Source: Arthrobacter sp. OV608
GTDB taxonomy: Bacteria; Actinomycetota; Actinomycetes; Actinomycetales; Micrococcaceae
Length of the DNA stretch: 49,079 nt
Direction: 5' to 3'
Assembly: GCA_900110595.1 (NCBI GenBank)
Contig: FOEZ01000025.1
Coordinates: 1 to 49,079, forward strand
The position numbers and the translations under genes were made by a program. Shown here one piece after another: positions 33,534-42,217 of this stretch. Every line of letters starts with the position of its first letter. The first letter of the stretch is position 1. Under the pieces are notes generated by a model, which saw only the letters and a list, made by a program, of their open reading frames with translations, was not told the DNA's origin and did no database searches.

Positions 33534-33898
33534 ACCCCGTCCGGCGGCAAAACCCCCAACGCTGTACCGCCTCAACATTTTTCAGATGACCCCTCGACAC
33601 ACTTACTAAGGTTGCTTAGCATTAAGGCTCGATCAGTTTCTCTTTTGCGTACAGACCGGCCAGGCGGGACCTCCCAGGACCGCCGGCCGGCCTGAAAACC
33701 CTTGGCCTCCCGAGCCCCGAGGTGGACTCAGAGGCCACGATCCTTGTCTCCCCCCTTCCCATGCCAGCTCCAATACGGTAACGGGTGAACTCCGCCCTTT
33801 TTCCGGTCCGCCGTCCTGCTGACCGCAGCTTTACAGCGCGCCCGGAAGCTACCACTACTGGGCCCGCTCGGGATGGGATAAAAGAAAAGAGCGGAAAA
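33534..33898. other. Leader region before the alcohol dehydrogenase pair
   Basis: These 365 bp hold no recognised gene. They include the CTAAG-N4-CTTAG palindrome at 33606-33619. An in-frame extension of the dehydrogenase gene begins at 33785 but reads poorly as a protein. Confidence 0.45.
33606..33619. promoter_or_regulatory. CTAAG-GTTG-CTTAG inverted repeat before the dehydrogenase pair
   Basis: Second copy of the 14-bp palindrome seen before katE, with identical arms and spacer length and a similar right flank (GCTTAGCATT here, GCTTAGTATT there). It lies about 280 bp upstream of the GTG at 33899, so the transcript would have a long leader if this is a promoter element. Confidence 0.5.
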
Positions 33899-35046
33899 GT
33901 GAAGGCAGTAGTTTACAAAGGACCGAACGACGTCAGCGTTGAGGACGTGCCTGACGCCAAAATCGAGCACCCGACGGACGTGCTGGTGCGGATTACGGCT
34001 GCGAACATCTGTGGGTCGGACCTGCACATGTATGAGGGCCGCACCAGCTTCGAACCCGGACGCACCTTTGGGCACGAGAACCTGGGCGAGGTGGTTGAGA
34101 CGGGTCCGGCAGTCAGCAAAGTAAAAGTGGGCGAGCGGGTGGTGCTGCCATTCAACATCGCCTGCGGATTCTGTAAGAACTGTGACCGGGGTTTCACCAA
34201 TTACTGCCTGACCATGCAACCGGATCCCAAGCTCGCGGGCGCGGCGTACGGGTTCGCGGACATGGGCCCGTACCAGGGCGGACAGGCTGAGTACTTGCGC
34301 GTGCCGTATGGGGACTTCAACTGCCTGCGCCTGGGCGAGGACTCCGTGGAGAAAGAGCTCGATTACGTCATGCTCGCGGACATTTTCCCCACCGGCTGGC
34401 ACGCCACCGAACTGGCCGGGGTGTATCCGGGAGACTCCGTGGTCATTTATGGTGCCGGGCCTGTCGGCCTGATGGCAGCTTACTCGGCCATTATCAAAGG
34501 CGCTGGCAAAGTCATGGTGGTGGACCGCCAAAAGGACCGCCTGAAGCTGGCTGAACAGATCGGTGCCATCCCAGTGGATGATTCGGCAGTGGACCCCGTC
34601 GAGTTCGTCAAGGACCAGACCATGGGATTCGGGGCCGACCGGGGTTGCGAATGCGTCGGCTACCAGGCACACGACCCGGCCGGAAACGAACATCCCAACC
34701 AGACCCTGAACCGGCTCGTAGACTCCGTCCGGTTCGTCGGCGGCCTGGGTGTTGTGGGCGTGTTCCTGCCCCAGGATCCTGGCGCCCCCGACAAACTCGC
34801 CAAGCAGGGGCAGGTGGCTTTCGACTACGGAAACTACTGGTTCAAGGGACAGACGATGGGATCGGGCCAGTGCCCGGTCAAGAAATACAACCGGGCCCTG
34901 CGCGACCTCATCGCCGGCGGAAAGGCCAGCCCGTCCTTCATCGTCAGCCACGAACTGCCGCTGGATCAGGCCCCCAGGGCTACAAAAATTTTGACAGCCG
35001 CGAAGACGGCTGGACCAAAGTTGTCCTCCACCCGGCCCACGCCTGA
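33899..35046 (+). pseudogene. Glutathione-independent formaldehyde dehydrogenase-like Zn-MDR, one frameshift
   Basis: Zinc-dependent medium-chain dehydrogenase. It has catalytic zinc ligands in ANICGSDLHMYEG and FGHENLGEV, a structural zinc cluster CGFCKNCDRGFTNYC, and the nucleotide loop YGAGPVGLMAAY. It resembles formaldehyde dehydrogenases that carry NAD tightly bound. The expected C-terminus YKNFDSREDGWTKVVLHP lies one base out of frame: near 34970-34975 (in a run CAGGCCCCCAGGG) a single base appears to be missing. As the sequence stands, translation runs on into the next gene and gives a foreign tail of about 65 residues. Restoring one base gives 382 residues, exactly the length of its tandem paralogue. 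The GTG at 33899 (MKAVVYKGP) matches the paralogue start (MKSMVYRGP). Sequencing error or a recent mutation are both possible. Confidence 0.85.
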
Positions 35047-35070
35047 GAAAGCCCAGACAGGAGATTTGAG

Positions 35071-35106
35071 ATGTCAGAACAAACTACCTTCCGGAGGCGG
35101 TACTGA
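35071..35106 (+). CDS. Possible 11-codon leader ORF (MSEQTTFRRRY)
   Basis: The ATG at 35071 has AGGAGA at good spacing. The reading frame ends in TGA at 35104-35106, whose last base is the first base of the next gene's ATG. Coupling of this kind often supports translation of the downstream gene. The product is too short to judge by similarity. The region is 3' of the broken dehydrogenase's true stop, so it does not overlap the restored protein. Confidence 0.4.
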   Translation: MSEQTTFRRRY

Positions 35107-36254
35107 TGAAGTCAATGGTTTATCGAGGCCCGTACAAAGTCCGGGTCGAAGAAAAGGACATTCCCAAGATTGAGCATCCTAATGATGCGATCGTGCGGGT
35201 GACGAGGGCTGCTATTTGCGGTTCCGACCTGCACCTTTACCACGGCATGATGCCCGATACCCGGGTGGGAATGACGTTCGGGCACGAGTTCATCGGCGTG
35301 GTGCACGAGGTGGGCTCCTCGGTGCAGAACCTGGCCGCCGGGGACCGGGTGATGGTGCCGTTTAACATCTACTGCGGGTCCTGTTACTTCTGTGCCCGCG
35401 GGCTGTATTCGAACTGCCACAACGTGAACCCGAACGCGACCGCGGTGGGCGGCATCTACGGCTACTCCCACACCTGCGGAGGTTACGACGGCGGCCAGTC
35501 CGAGTTTGTGCGCGTGCCGTTCGCCGACGTGGGTCCCGGCAAGATTCCCGACTGGATGGACGAAGAGGACGCAGTCCTGCTCACCGACGCCCTTCCCACC
35601 GGCTACTTCGGCGCCCAACTGGGCGACATCGTTGAAGGTGACACGGTGGTGGTGTTCGGCGCCGGGCCGGTGGGCCTGTTCGCGGCGAAGTCCGCGTGGC
35701 TGATGGGCGCCGGCAGGGTAATCGTCATCGACCACCTGGAATACCGGCTCGAGAAGGCCCGGGGTTTCGCGCATGCCGAGACGTACAACTTCGCCGAGTA
35801 CGACGACATTGTGGTGCACCTGAAGAAAGAAACCGACTACCTGGGCGCCGACGTCGTCATTGACGCGGTGGGCGCCGAGGCGGACGGCAACTTCCTCCAG
35901 CACGTCACCAGCAGCAAACTGAAACTGCAGGGCGGCTCCCCCATCGCCCTGAACTGGGCCATCGACTCGGTCCGCAAGGGCGGAACCGTGTCCGTGGTGG
36001 GCGCCTACGGCCCGATCTTCAGCGCAGTGAAGTTCGGCGACGCCATGAACAAGGGCCTGACGCTGCGGATGAACCAGTGCCCGGTGAAACGGCAATGGCC
36101 AAGGTTGTTCGAACACATCCGGAACGGATACCTCAAGCCCAGCGACATCGTCACCCACCGCATCCCGCTGGAACACATCGCCGAGGGATACCACATCTTC
36201 TCCGCGAAACTTGATAACTGCATCAAGCCCCTCGTCGTTCCCACGGCCGCCTAA
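35106..36254 (+). CDS. Zinc-dependent alcohol dehydrogenase (tandem paralogue)
   Basis: Intact 382-residue Zn-MDR enzyme, a clear paralogue of the gene upstream. Catalytic zinc residues are in AAICGSDLHLYHG and FGHEFIGVV, the structural zinc cluster is CGSCYFCARGLYSNC, and the nucleotide loop is FGAGPVGLFAAK followed by Asp in IVIDHLEYR, which favours NAD. It is likely to oxidise an alcohol or aldehyde; formaldehyde handling is suggested by its partner. GGAGG lies before the ATG at good spacing, inside the 11-codon leader. It is followed 24 bp later by a 207-residue protein that probably belongs to the same unit. Confidence 0.92.
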   Translation: MKSMVYRGPYKVRVEEKDIPKIEHPNDAIVRVTRAAICGSDLHLYHGMMPDTRVGMTFGHEFIGVVHEVGSSVQNLAAGDRVMVPFNIYCGSCYFCARGLYSNCHNVNPNATAVGGIYGYSHTCGGYDGGQSEFVRVPFADVGPGKIPDWMDEEDAVLLTDALPTGYFGAQLGDIVEGDTVVVFGAGPVGLFAAKSAWLMGAGRVIVIDHLEYRLEKARGFAHAETYNFAEYDDIVVHLKKETDYLGADVVIDAVGAEADGNFLQHVTSSKLKLQGGSPIALNWAIDSVRKGGTVSVVGAYGPIFSAVKFGDAMNKGLTLRMNQCPVKRQWPRLFEHIRNGYLKPSDIVTHRIPLEHIAEGYHIFSAKLDNCIKPLVVPTAA

Positions 36255-36278
36255 CCCGGACTGAAAGGAAACAGCATC

Positions 36279-36902
36279 ATGGCTCAGATACCTGCCGCGT
36301 ACATCGCCGACAAGCCGGTCCTGAAGGAGTCCGTGGAAGAGCTGCGGGCCCGCATCCCGGGATGGGGTGCGGATCTCGACCCGGCCGACAGGCCCTCCTA
36401 CCCCCGCGAACAACCCGGGATTGAAACCGGCGCGCACTGGGACTTCCCCGAACGCCAACCCGAGAAATGGCCCCGGGAACGGTCCGTCGAACACGCATTC
36501 CTTCCCCCCGTTTTCGGCACCTCGACCCCACCCAAGGGCGTCTCCGGGGCTATCCGAAAATACGCCTACAAATACAGCGAAGGCCGGGCAGCGCACTGGC
36601 TCCTGCTTGTCGCCGCAGACCGCGTGGACGCCACGGAACATCACGTGAAGTCCCTGGCGACCCTGCGCCCGGACAACCCCGTCACCGAAACCGGCGTGCT
36701 CAGCGAGTTCCGCCGGGGCGGTCTAAGCTCACGCTTCGGACAAAAGCGGGCCGACACCAACCACCAGTGGATCGACCCGATCATCGTGGCCGGCCCTTGG
36801 GTGCTGGCGGCTGTAGGGCTCGCGGCGGCCTATAAGAGCTTGCGAACGGAGCGCACAGAGCCTGACACTCGTTCCGCCACGCAGACGGAAAGCCGGCTTT
36901 AA
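36279..36902 (+). CDS. Hypothetical protein, 207 aa, with one C-terminal membrane segment
   Basis: Family not recognised. Residues 1-75 are rich in Pro, Glu and Arg and start MAQIPAAYIADKPVLKESVE. A central segment (GAIRKYAYKYSEGRAAHWLL, then LVAADRVDATEHHV) looks folded and is probably helical. One hydrophobic segment lies at about 168-188 (IIVAGPWVLAAVGLAAAY), followed by a basic stretch that would stay in the cytosol. AAGGAAA precedes the ATG. In my memory, genes of this type sit next to tandem alcohol dehydrogenases in Arthrobacter-like genomes, so a role tied to them is plausible but unproven. A strong hairpin follows. Confidence 0.65.
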   Translation: MAQIPAAYIADKPVLKESVEELRARIPGWGADLDPADRPSYPREQPGIETGAHWDFPERQPEKWPRERSVEHAFLPPVFGTSTPPKGVSGAIRKYAYKYSEGRAAHWLLLVAADRVDATEHHVKSLATLRPDNPVTETGVLSEFRRGGLSSRFGQKRADTNHQWIDPIIVAGPWVLAAVGLAAAYKSLRTERTEPDTRSATQTESRL

Positions 36903-36923
36903 CAGCACCAACGTGCGCCGCAA

Positions 36924-36967
36924 CTCCTGCCGCGGTGCCCCATCCAAAGTGGGCACCGCGGCTGGAG
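36924..36967 (+). terminator. Terminator after the dehydrogenase unit
   Basis: GCCGCGGTGCCC (36929-36940) pairs perfectly over 12 bp with 36951-36962; past a T/T mismatch four more base pairs (CTCC with GGAG) extend the stem. The loop is ten bases. No U-run follows. Confidence 0.7.
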
Positions 36968-37277
36968 TCCCTTTGGCCGGGCATAGCCCTGCAGACCTGC
37001 ACGGATCAAGGGCGTCGACTCGGGTCAAGGGCACAGAGATTCAGGAGCAGCCCGAACACGTCGCCAACGGCACCATCGCTACGAAACGCAGGCCCGGACC
37101 CACGCAATGGCAAGTAGTAGTCAGCGCATACGACAAACAATCAGATCTCCCGGTTCTCCGTGGATACAACGCAATCCGTAGGTCCTGTGATATCTCGTGA
37201 TCTTGAAATCCGCTCCGACCGAAACAGCGGACCCTCCGCCAGTCACGGTCAATCTAATCTGGAGGGCAGCTTCTGCA
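36968..37277. other. Intergenic stretch before the DUF1345 gene
   Basis: These 310 bp show no convincing gene. An in-frame extension of the DUF1345 gene begins at 37197 but lacks a ribosome site. Confidence 0.4.
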
Positions 37278-37907
37278 ATGTCACACATTGACCGCAAGGC
37301 TCTGGTTTCGGCCATCATCGGTCTCGTAATCGCACTCGTTCCGGCGCTGCTCGGTGCTCCCGAACTCGCGCCCTTGATCGGATGGGCTGTCGCCGGCTGC
37401 GTCTTCCTGACCTGGGCGTGGACCAAGGCGTGGCCCGCTGGTCCGGAGGCAACGGGCGAACTCGCCCGCCATGAAGGCCGATCTCGAAGACTCGTCGACA
37501 CCCTCATCATCAGCGCGACGTTCGTCAGTCTCGTCGCGGTCGTCTTTGCATTGATCCGCAGCCAGCAGAAGGACCCCATCGGCGTGGCCGCGGCGCTCCT
37601 GGCAGCTCTCGGCGTGGTGCTCGCATGGGCTCTCGTCAACACTGTCTTCGCGTTCAAGTACGCCCGGATGTACTACCACGACGACAACCACCGCTTCCGC
37701 TTCAACCAAGACGAGGACCCCTCCTACAGCGACTTCGCCTACGCAGCATTCTCAATCGGCATGTCCTACAACGCGAGCAATGTGAACGAGTCATCCACTC
37801 CCTCCCGCAGGATCGCCCTGGGGCACGCCCTGCTCTCCTACTTCTACGCAACCTTCGTCGTCGCAGTGGCGATCAACCTCGTCGTCAGCCTCGGCCAGTC
37901 CAGTTGA
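37278..37907 (+). CDS. DUF1345 family membrane protein
   Basis: A membrane protein of about 209 residues with five hydrophobic segments. The family features are the N-terminal pair ALVSAIIGLVIALVPALLG and LIGWAVAGCVFLTWAW, the central NTVFAFKYARMYYHDD, and the stretch DFAYAAFSIGMSYNASNVN, which matches the DUF1345 signature around DF.Y.AF.IGM..QvSD. The function of the family is unknown. The ATG at 37278 (MSHIDRKAL) is preferred over the earlier start at 37197 because GGAGGG lies 11 bases before it and the extension is polar. It stands alone between a terminator upstream and a non-coding stretch downstream. Confidence 0.8.
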   Translation: MSHIDRKALVSAIIGLVIALVPALLGAPELAPLIGWAVAGCVFLTWAWTKAWPAGPEATGELARHEGRSRRLVDTLIISATFVSLVAVVFALIRSQQKDPIGVAAALLAALGVVLAWALVNTVFAFKYARMYYHDDNHRFRFNQDEDPSYSDFAYAAFSIGMSYNASNVNESSTPSRRIALGHALLSYFYATFVVAVAINLVVSLGQSS

Positions 37908-38431
37908 ACTACACTCAAACCTGACGTCGGGCCGTCTGGCCAGGGAGGATTCGCCTGTCGGCGACTTTGGTCTTTTTCTCAGACACTTGCCGCTCTGCAA
38001 TCGGTGGCATCGCCAGCTTCTGCCCCAAGCGATTTCCATCGAGTCCCGATTCTTTGGACTATTTCGATGATTCTCTGGCTACCGCCCCCGTGTTCCCTGC
38101 CCCTCCGACTGTCAGGGTGGCATCTAAGAGCATCATGATCCACTGTCAACAAGACGGAATTTCGGCGCTATTCTGCCACCAACCAAGAGACCGTCGTGTC
38201 GAATTTGACGTGTTCGATGAGGGCAGCTACGGCGGGACCACCTCCAGGAAAACTTGACTGGTGCGGCACGTAGCGGATCGTCCCGCGGTTTCTGCTACTT
38301 GGCCAAATATCCGTCATCGGCATTCCAAGTAGGCGGCAACGAAGCGGCATCATTGGGGCCGCCGGCGTAGCCCGCAGCCTCGATGATCAGCGGGTAGGGC
38401 TTACTTTTCCGCTCCCGCTCCGCCCGTTCGG
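37908..38431. other. 524 bp without an intact gene
   Basis: No complete gene was found. A minus-strand frame at 38295-38420 reads KPYPLIIEAAGYAGGPNDAA and SLPPTWNADDGYLAK before its stop, which looks protein-like, but its upstream part overlaps the regulator gene in another frame. It may be a gene fragment left by rearrangement. Confidence 0.4.
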
Positions 38432-39460
38432 TCAAGCGCCAGGGTTCAGCGACTCCCGCAGTTGTTGCAGCGCGACACCCACGACGGTCTCGGATCGGTG
38501 AATCTCCCTTACATTCATTCCGGTAAATTCCTTGACTGCACGGCGCATGCTTTGCACATTGGTGAATCCGCACGACGCCGCAATTTCTGAGTAGGAGATC
38601 CTTTTGATATCGGCCGCAAGGAGGAGCTCGAGCGCTTTCCGCGTTCTCAAGGCACGTATGCGCTCCCCCAAACGGAGTTCTTCATTCTCGAAAAAGTAGA
38701 ACAAAGAGCGACGGGAGAGGCTGAACCTTTCGGCGACCATGGCCACGTCCAGATCCGGGTTGTCATAGCTGGCATCAAGGTATTTTTTTATAGCCCGGCT
38801 TAGTGCGGGTCTCTGCGCCTCATCGTCGACTGCCGTTTCGAGCAGGGAAGCCACAAGGGTTGCCATCACGGATTGAAGGATTTCTGCGGTTCCCGGTGCT
38901 TCGCGGTCGATGCCCGGCCGCTTCCAGCTCATCAACGTGGGGATGACGAAAGTGCCCACAATTGGATGTTTTGCGAGGTCAGGCAGACTAAGCAGGGAGT
39001 GCAGCGCGGCCTCACTCACATTCAGGCTGCTGCGGTCAATGTTGAGCTGCAAAGCGTGAAATCCTTCGGGGGCATCGAAACTTCCACCACGTGAGGCATC
39101 GATGAATCTAACGGAACCTGCTGGTACTGGCTCAGGCGCGCCGTTGTGAGCGAGTGTTAGGCCGGGCGCTTTGCGGAAGTAGGCCAAGCGGAGATCCCTG
39201 TTGTCGGGATTAGGCGCCCATAAGCCGCGTGCAGGGGCGTTGTGTATTTCTATAAGGCTGAAGCCCGGCCCGGCAAGATTAATGGCTGTGGGATTGAAGG
39301 ACACCGGAGTCTTAGGTGTCGACTTCTCCAATCGCATAGGAGTTTCGACGGCGCTGCCGTACCACACTCGCCAATGCTCGAATCTCTGCTCAGGATTGAG
39401 CCCCTCCGGCACTTTATAGAGTCGCAGACGGCCGCTGTTCTCATTATCAGACTGAGGCAT
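38432..39460 (-). CDS. AraC-family transcriptional regulator
   Basis: A 342-residue regulator. Residues 20-200 resemble the AraC-binding-like N-terminal domain (for example EGLNPEQRFEHWRVWYGSAV). Residues 230-335 carry the AraC/XylS double helix-turn-helix: DVAMVAERFSLSRRSLFYFF, and the second ISYSEIAASCGFTNVQSMRR followed by AVKEFTGMNVREI. The ATG at 39460 is chosen because AGGAGG stands five bases before it; the open frame continues 47 codons upstream without such a site. It lies downstream of the ROK gene on the same strand, 162 bp away. It may co-regulate the divergent sugar cluster or serve another gene set. Confidence 0.88.
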   Translation of the reverse strand: MPQSDNENSGRLRLYKVPEGLNPEQRFEHWRVWYGSAVETPMRLEKSTPKTPVSFNPTAINLAGPGFSLIEIHNAPARGLWAPNPDNRDLRLAYFRKAPGLTLAHNGAPEPVPAGSVRFIDASRGGSFDAPEGFHALQLNIDRSSLNVSEAALHSLLSLPDLAKHPIVGTFVIPTLMSWKRPGIDREAPGTAEILQSVMATLVASLLETAVDDEAQRPALSRAIKKYLDASYDNPDLDVAMVAERFSLSRRSLFYFFENEELRLGERIRALRTRKALELLLAADIKRISYSEIAASCGFTNVQSMRRAVKEFTGMNVREIHRSETVVGVALQQLRESLNPGA

Positions 39461-39622
39461 GCCATCCTCCTGGAACACCTGGGCTTTACGGCGGCCATGA
39501 GAGTTGCCACGACGTTGCGGTGGCTCCCAAGACCGGCCGGAAAAGACTTCAGCTGTCAGGACCATTTTACCTGCGTCCAGCTCTGGTGTGGCGGTGCTCA
39601 CAGAAAGACCCAGTCCGCCGTT

Positions 39623-40831
39623 TTACACCACTTTCTGCAGATCATGGGTATTTTCATGTCCGGCGGAATGCAGCGTGTTCGCGAGGTCATTGACCCGGTG
39701 AGGGGCGAGGGCATATTCGACGGCCAAGATGCTTGCCCCAATCACTCCAGCTTCCGGCCCGGTTTCGGACTGGGTGATATTCAGGTGCTGGGTCGCCAAT
39801 GGTGTTGAGCGTGCATAGACCGTTTCACGTATTCCAGCGATCAGATGTTCTCCGGAATGTGACAGCGATCCGCCCACCACAATGAGCGCCGGGTTGATGA
39901 AGCTCACGCACATGTTGAGCATTTCCCCGATGTCGCGTCCGGCCTGTCTGACCGCTTGAATAGCAGCCATATCGCCGGAACGAACGAGCGAGACCACGTC
40001 ATTTCCGGTGATTGCCTCGAGCCCGTTCCCGCGGAGCTGCGCGGCGATGGCGGGGGTGCCTGCGATGGCCTCCAGGCAGCCACTCTTGCCGCAGCGGCAG
40101 AGAATTCCTACTCCCCTGGAAACGGCGATATGGCCGACGTCTCCAGCCACCCCAGCCGCACCCCGCTGCAACATTCCCCCACTTACTACCCCGGAGCCGA
40201 TACCGGTGGCGACCTTAAGGAAGATCATGTTGTCCTCGTTAGGCCAGCGCGCGGCCCGTTCGCCGAGGGCCATGAGATTGACATCATTATCGACCAGGAC
40301 GGGAACGTCAAAGGTCTGCCGCACGTAGGCGGGGACATCGAATCCATCCCAGCCCGGCATTATCGGCGGGCTGGTCGGCTTTCCGGTGGAGTGTTCAACG
40401 GGACCGGGCAGCCCGATACCGACAGCGATGATATCCGCTGTTGAACACTCCATCACGTGCAAATGACCCTTCAGCGTCATCAGCAGCCAGTCCAGAACAG
40501 CTTCCGGCCCGCACGAAATTTCAAGTTGTTCGGTGGCTTCCACCAAAACCCTTCCCGACAAGTCGGTGAGTGCAACAGTGGCGTGTGTGGCGCCGACATC
40601 AGCGGCAGCGGCATACTTTGCCGCCGGGTTGAAGGCTAGCCGCGCCGAAGGACGGCCTCCGGTGGAAGGGGCATCGGATACGGGAACAACCAGTCCGAGT
40701 TTTAGGAGCGGCTCCAGGCGGGAACTGATGGCAGCCCGACCCAAGCCGGTTATCCCGGCCAGCTCTGCCCTGGTTCGTGGACGTCCGTCCCGAAGGATAT
40801 GTAAAAGTTCGCCGGGACCGCCGTTGTCCAT
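39623..40831 (-). CDS. ROK-family transcriptional repressor
   Basis: A 402-residue protein with an N-terminal winged helix (RTRAELAGITGLGRAAISSR, then LEPLLKLGLV) and a ROK sugar-binding domain. The domain has the N-terminal phosphate-type loop AAADVGATHATVALTD, VLVDNDVNLMALGE with the conserved Asp, and the zinc motif GHIAVSRG followed by CRCGKSGCLE. Retention of Asp and zinc residues means sugar binding is likely. It is divergent from the first dehydrogenase gene with 252 bp between, which contain two operator-like repeats. It is the best candidate for a sugar-responsive repressor of the 41-49 kb unit. Confidence 0.9.
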   Translation of the reverse strand: MDNGGPGELLHILRDGRPRTRAELAGITGLGRAAISSRLEPLLKLGLVVPVSDAPSTGGRPSARLAFNPAAKYAAAADVGATHATVALTDLSGRVLVEATEQLEISCGPEAVLDWLLMTLKGHLHVMECSTADIIAVGIGLPGPVEHSTGKPTSPPIMPGWDGFDVPAYVRQTFDVPVLVDNDVNLMALGERAARWPNEDNMIFLKVATGIGSGVVSGGMLQRGAAGVAGDVGHIAVSRGVGILCRCGKSGCLEAIAGTPAIAAQLRGNGLEAITGNDVVSLVRSGDMAAIQAVRQAGRDIGEMLNMCVSFINPALIVVGGSLSHSGEHLIAGIRETVYARSTPLATQHLNITQSETGPEAGVIGASILAVEYALAPHRVNDLANTLHSAGHENTHDLQKVV

Positions 40832-40976
40832 GTTTCTCCGTTTCGGGGCTCAATGATGATGTGGACGGTGAGGCTGAGGCCGTGACAACAGGCTCACAGG
40901 ACCCCGAGAGGGGCCGCATCCCACCCAGTGTCAAGCGGTCCGCTTGTGTCCGTCCACTCATCGACACGCGCAGCAT

Positions 40977-40994
40977 CAAAAAGTGCAACTTTGC
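40977..40994. promoter_or_regulatory. Operator-like repeat 1 (ROK site candidate)
   Basis: CAAAAAGTGCAACTTTGC contains the inverted repeat AAAGT-GCA-ACTTT. A second, similar site lies 43 bp (about four helical turns) further right. The location between the divergent ROK and dehydrogenase starts suits a ROK operator. Confidence 0.55.
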
Positions 40995-41018
40995 CGCGCA
41001 TTCCAACTCCCTAAGCGT

Positions 41019-41038
41019 CAAAAGGTGCAGACTTTTGC
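41019..41038. promoter_or_regulatory. Operator-like repeat 2 (ROK site candidate)
   Basis: CAAAAGGTGCAGACTTTTGC has the arms CAAAAG and CTTTTG, and shares the pattern TCAAAA-n-GTGCA-n-ACTTT with site 1. It lies about 45 bp before the ATG at 41084, close to where RNA polymerase would bind. Confidence 0.55.
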
Positions 41039-41083
41039 TGATGCCCTGACTAAAGACAAGTGCTGCATGTCACTGTTTTGGCC

Positions 41084-42217
41084 ATGGAAAACAACCGAAC
41101 CACGACAACCACCTCCCCATTGCGGGCCGGGTTCGTCGGCGCCGGGTTCATGGCTGAGGTGCACAGCAGGGCCGCTCGTGCTTCAGGGGCGGAGATCGCC
41201 GCCGTCGCATCCTCGAGTCCTGCCAGTGCCGCCCGCGCCAAACACCGCTTGGGGGTCGAACAGGCATACGCATCCGTCCAGGACCTCCTCCGGGACGACA
41301 CGATCGACGTCATCCACGTCTGCACCCCGAACTCAACGCATCATGCGCTGGCCGAGGCCGCGCTCAAAGCAGGCAAGCACGTTGTCTGTGAGAAGCCCCT
41401 GGCGACCAACGTGCAGGATGCCGCCGAACTCGTGGAGCTGGCTGATACGGCCGGAATGGTTGCAACCGTTCCCTTCATCTACCGGTTTCACCCGATGGTC
41501 CGGGAAGCCCGGGAACGCATTGCATCCGGCCAAACGGGGCAAATCTTCACCATTCAGGGTTCCTATCTTCAGGATTGGCTTCTGAGCCGGGAGGACGATA
41601 ACTGGCGGGTGGACGCCGGTCTTGGCGGCCCTTCACGGGCCTTCGCCGACATCGGGTCCCACTTGTGCGACCTCCTCGAATTCGTGAGCGGTGAACGGAT
41701 ATCACGGGTCGGGGCCTTGAGCCGCACAGTTTTCTCCGGCCGGGCAAACAATAGGGACGTCCAGACCGAGGACTTGGTTGCGGCCGTCTTCACCACTGAG
41801 GGCGGCACGGTGGGAAACCTCCTGGTCAGCCAGGTTGCGCCTGGACGGAAGAACCGCCTGATGTTCGAGATTTCGGGTGCGGAGAGCACCGTTCAGTTCG
41901 ACCAGGAAGCCCCGGAGACGTTGTGGCTTGGCAAACGGGCCGGTTCCCAGTTGCTTGTCCGCGACCCGGACGCCCTCAGCCCCGAAGCGGCACGGCTCAG
42001 TGTCCTGCCGGCAGGGCATCCGCAGGGTTATCAGGATGCTTTCAATGCATTTGTTGCCGACACCTACGCCACCATCCATGGGGACATCCGCGACGGCTTG
42101 CCCACCTTCCGGGACGGCCTCAGGTCAGCCGTCCTCACCGAAAGCATCATCGAATCCAGCAAGGGCGGCGAGTGGGTCGACGTCCCATACGTGAAAGAAC
42201 TAGAAGGAGTGCAGTAA
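41084..42217 (+). CDS. Gfo/Idh/MocA-family oxidoreductase 1
   Basis: An NAD(P)-dependent sugar dehydrogenase of about 377 residues. The Rossmann start LRAGFVGAGFMAEVHSRAA, the VCTPNSTHH strand end and the family motif CEKPLATN are all present. The catalytic helix contains FADIGSHLCDLLEFV, with Asp and His for proton transfer. The start is not certain: an ATG at 41084 or a GTG at 41060 eight codons upstream; neither has a clear ribosome site, and a leaderless start is possible. It is the first gene of the sugar unit, divergent from the ROK repressor, and its stop overlaps the next start by one base. It probably oxidises a sugar hydroxyl, for example at C3. Confidence 0.9.
   Translation: MENNRTTTTTSPLRAGFVGAGFMAEVHSRAARASGAEIAAVASSSPASAARAKHRLGVEQAYASVQDLLRDDTIDVIHVCTPNSTHHALAEAALKAGKHVVCEKPLATNVQDAAELVELADTAGMVATVPFIYRFHPMVREARERIASGQTGQIFTIQGSYLQDWLLSREDDNWRVDAGLGGPSRAFADIGSHLCDLLEFVSGERISRVGALSRTVFSGRANNRDVQTEDLVAAVFTTEGGTVGNLLVSQVAPGRKNRLMFEISGAESTVQFDQEAPETLWLGKRAGSQLLVRDPDALSPEAARLSVLPAGHPQGYQDAFNAFVADTYATIHGDIRDGLPTFRDGLRSAVLTESIIESSKGGEWVDVPYVKELEGVQ

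Noticed and set aside
35112..36644. 510-codon minus-strand open frame opposite the second dehydrogenase
   Set aside because: Antisense to an intact Zn-dehydrogenase; composition not protein-like.
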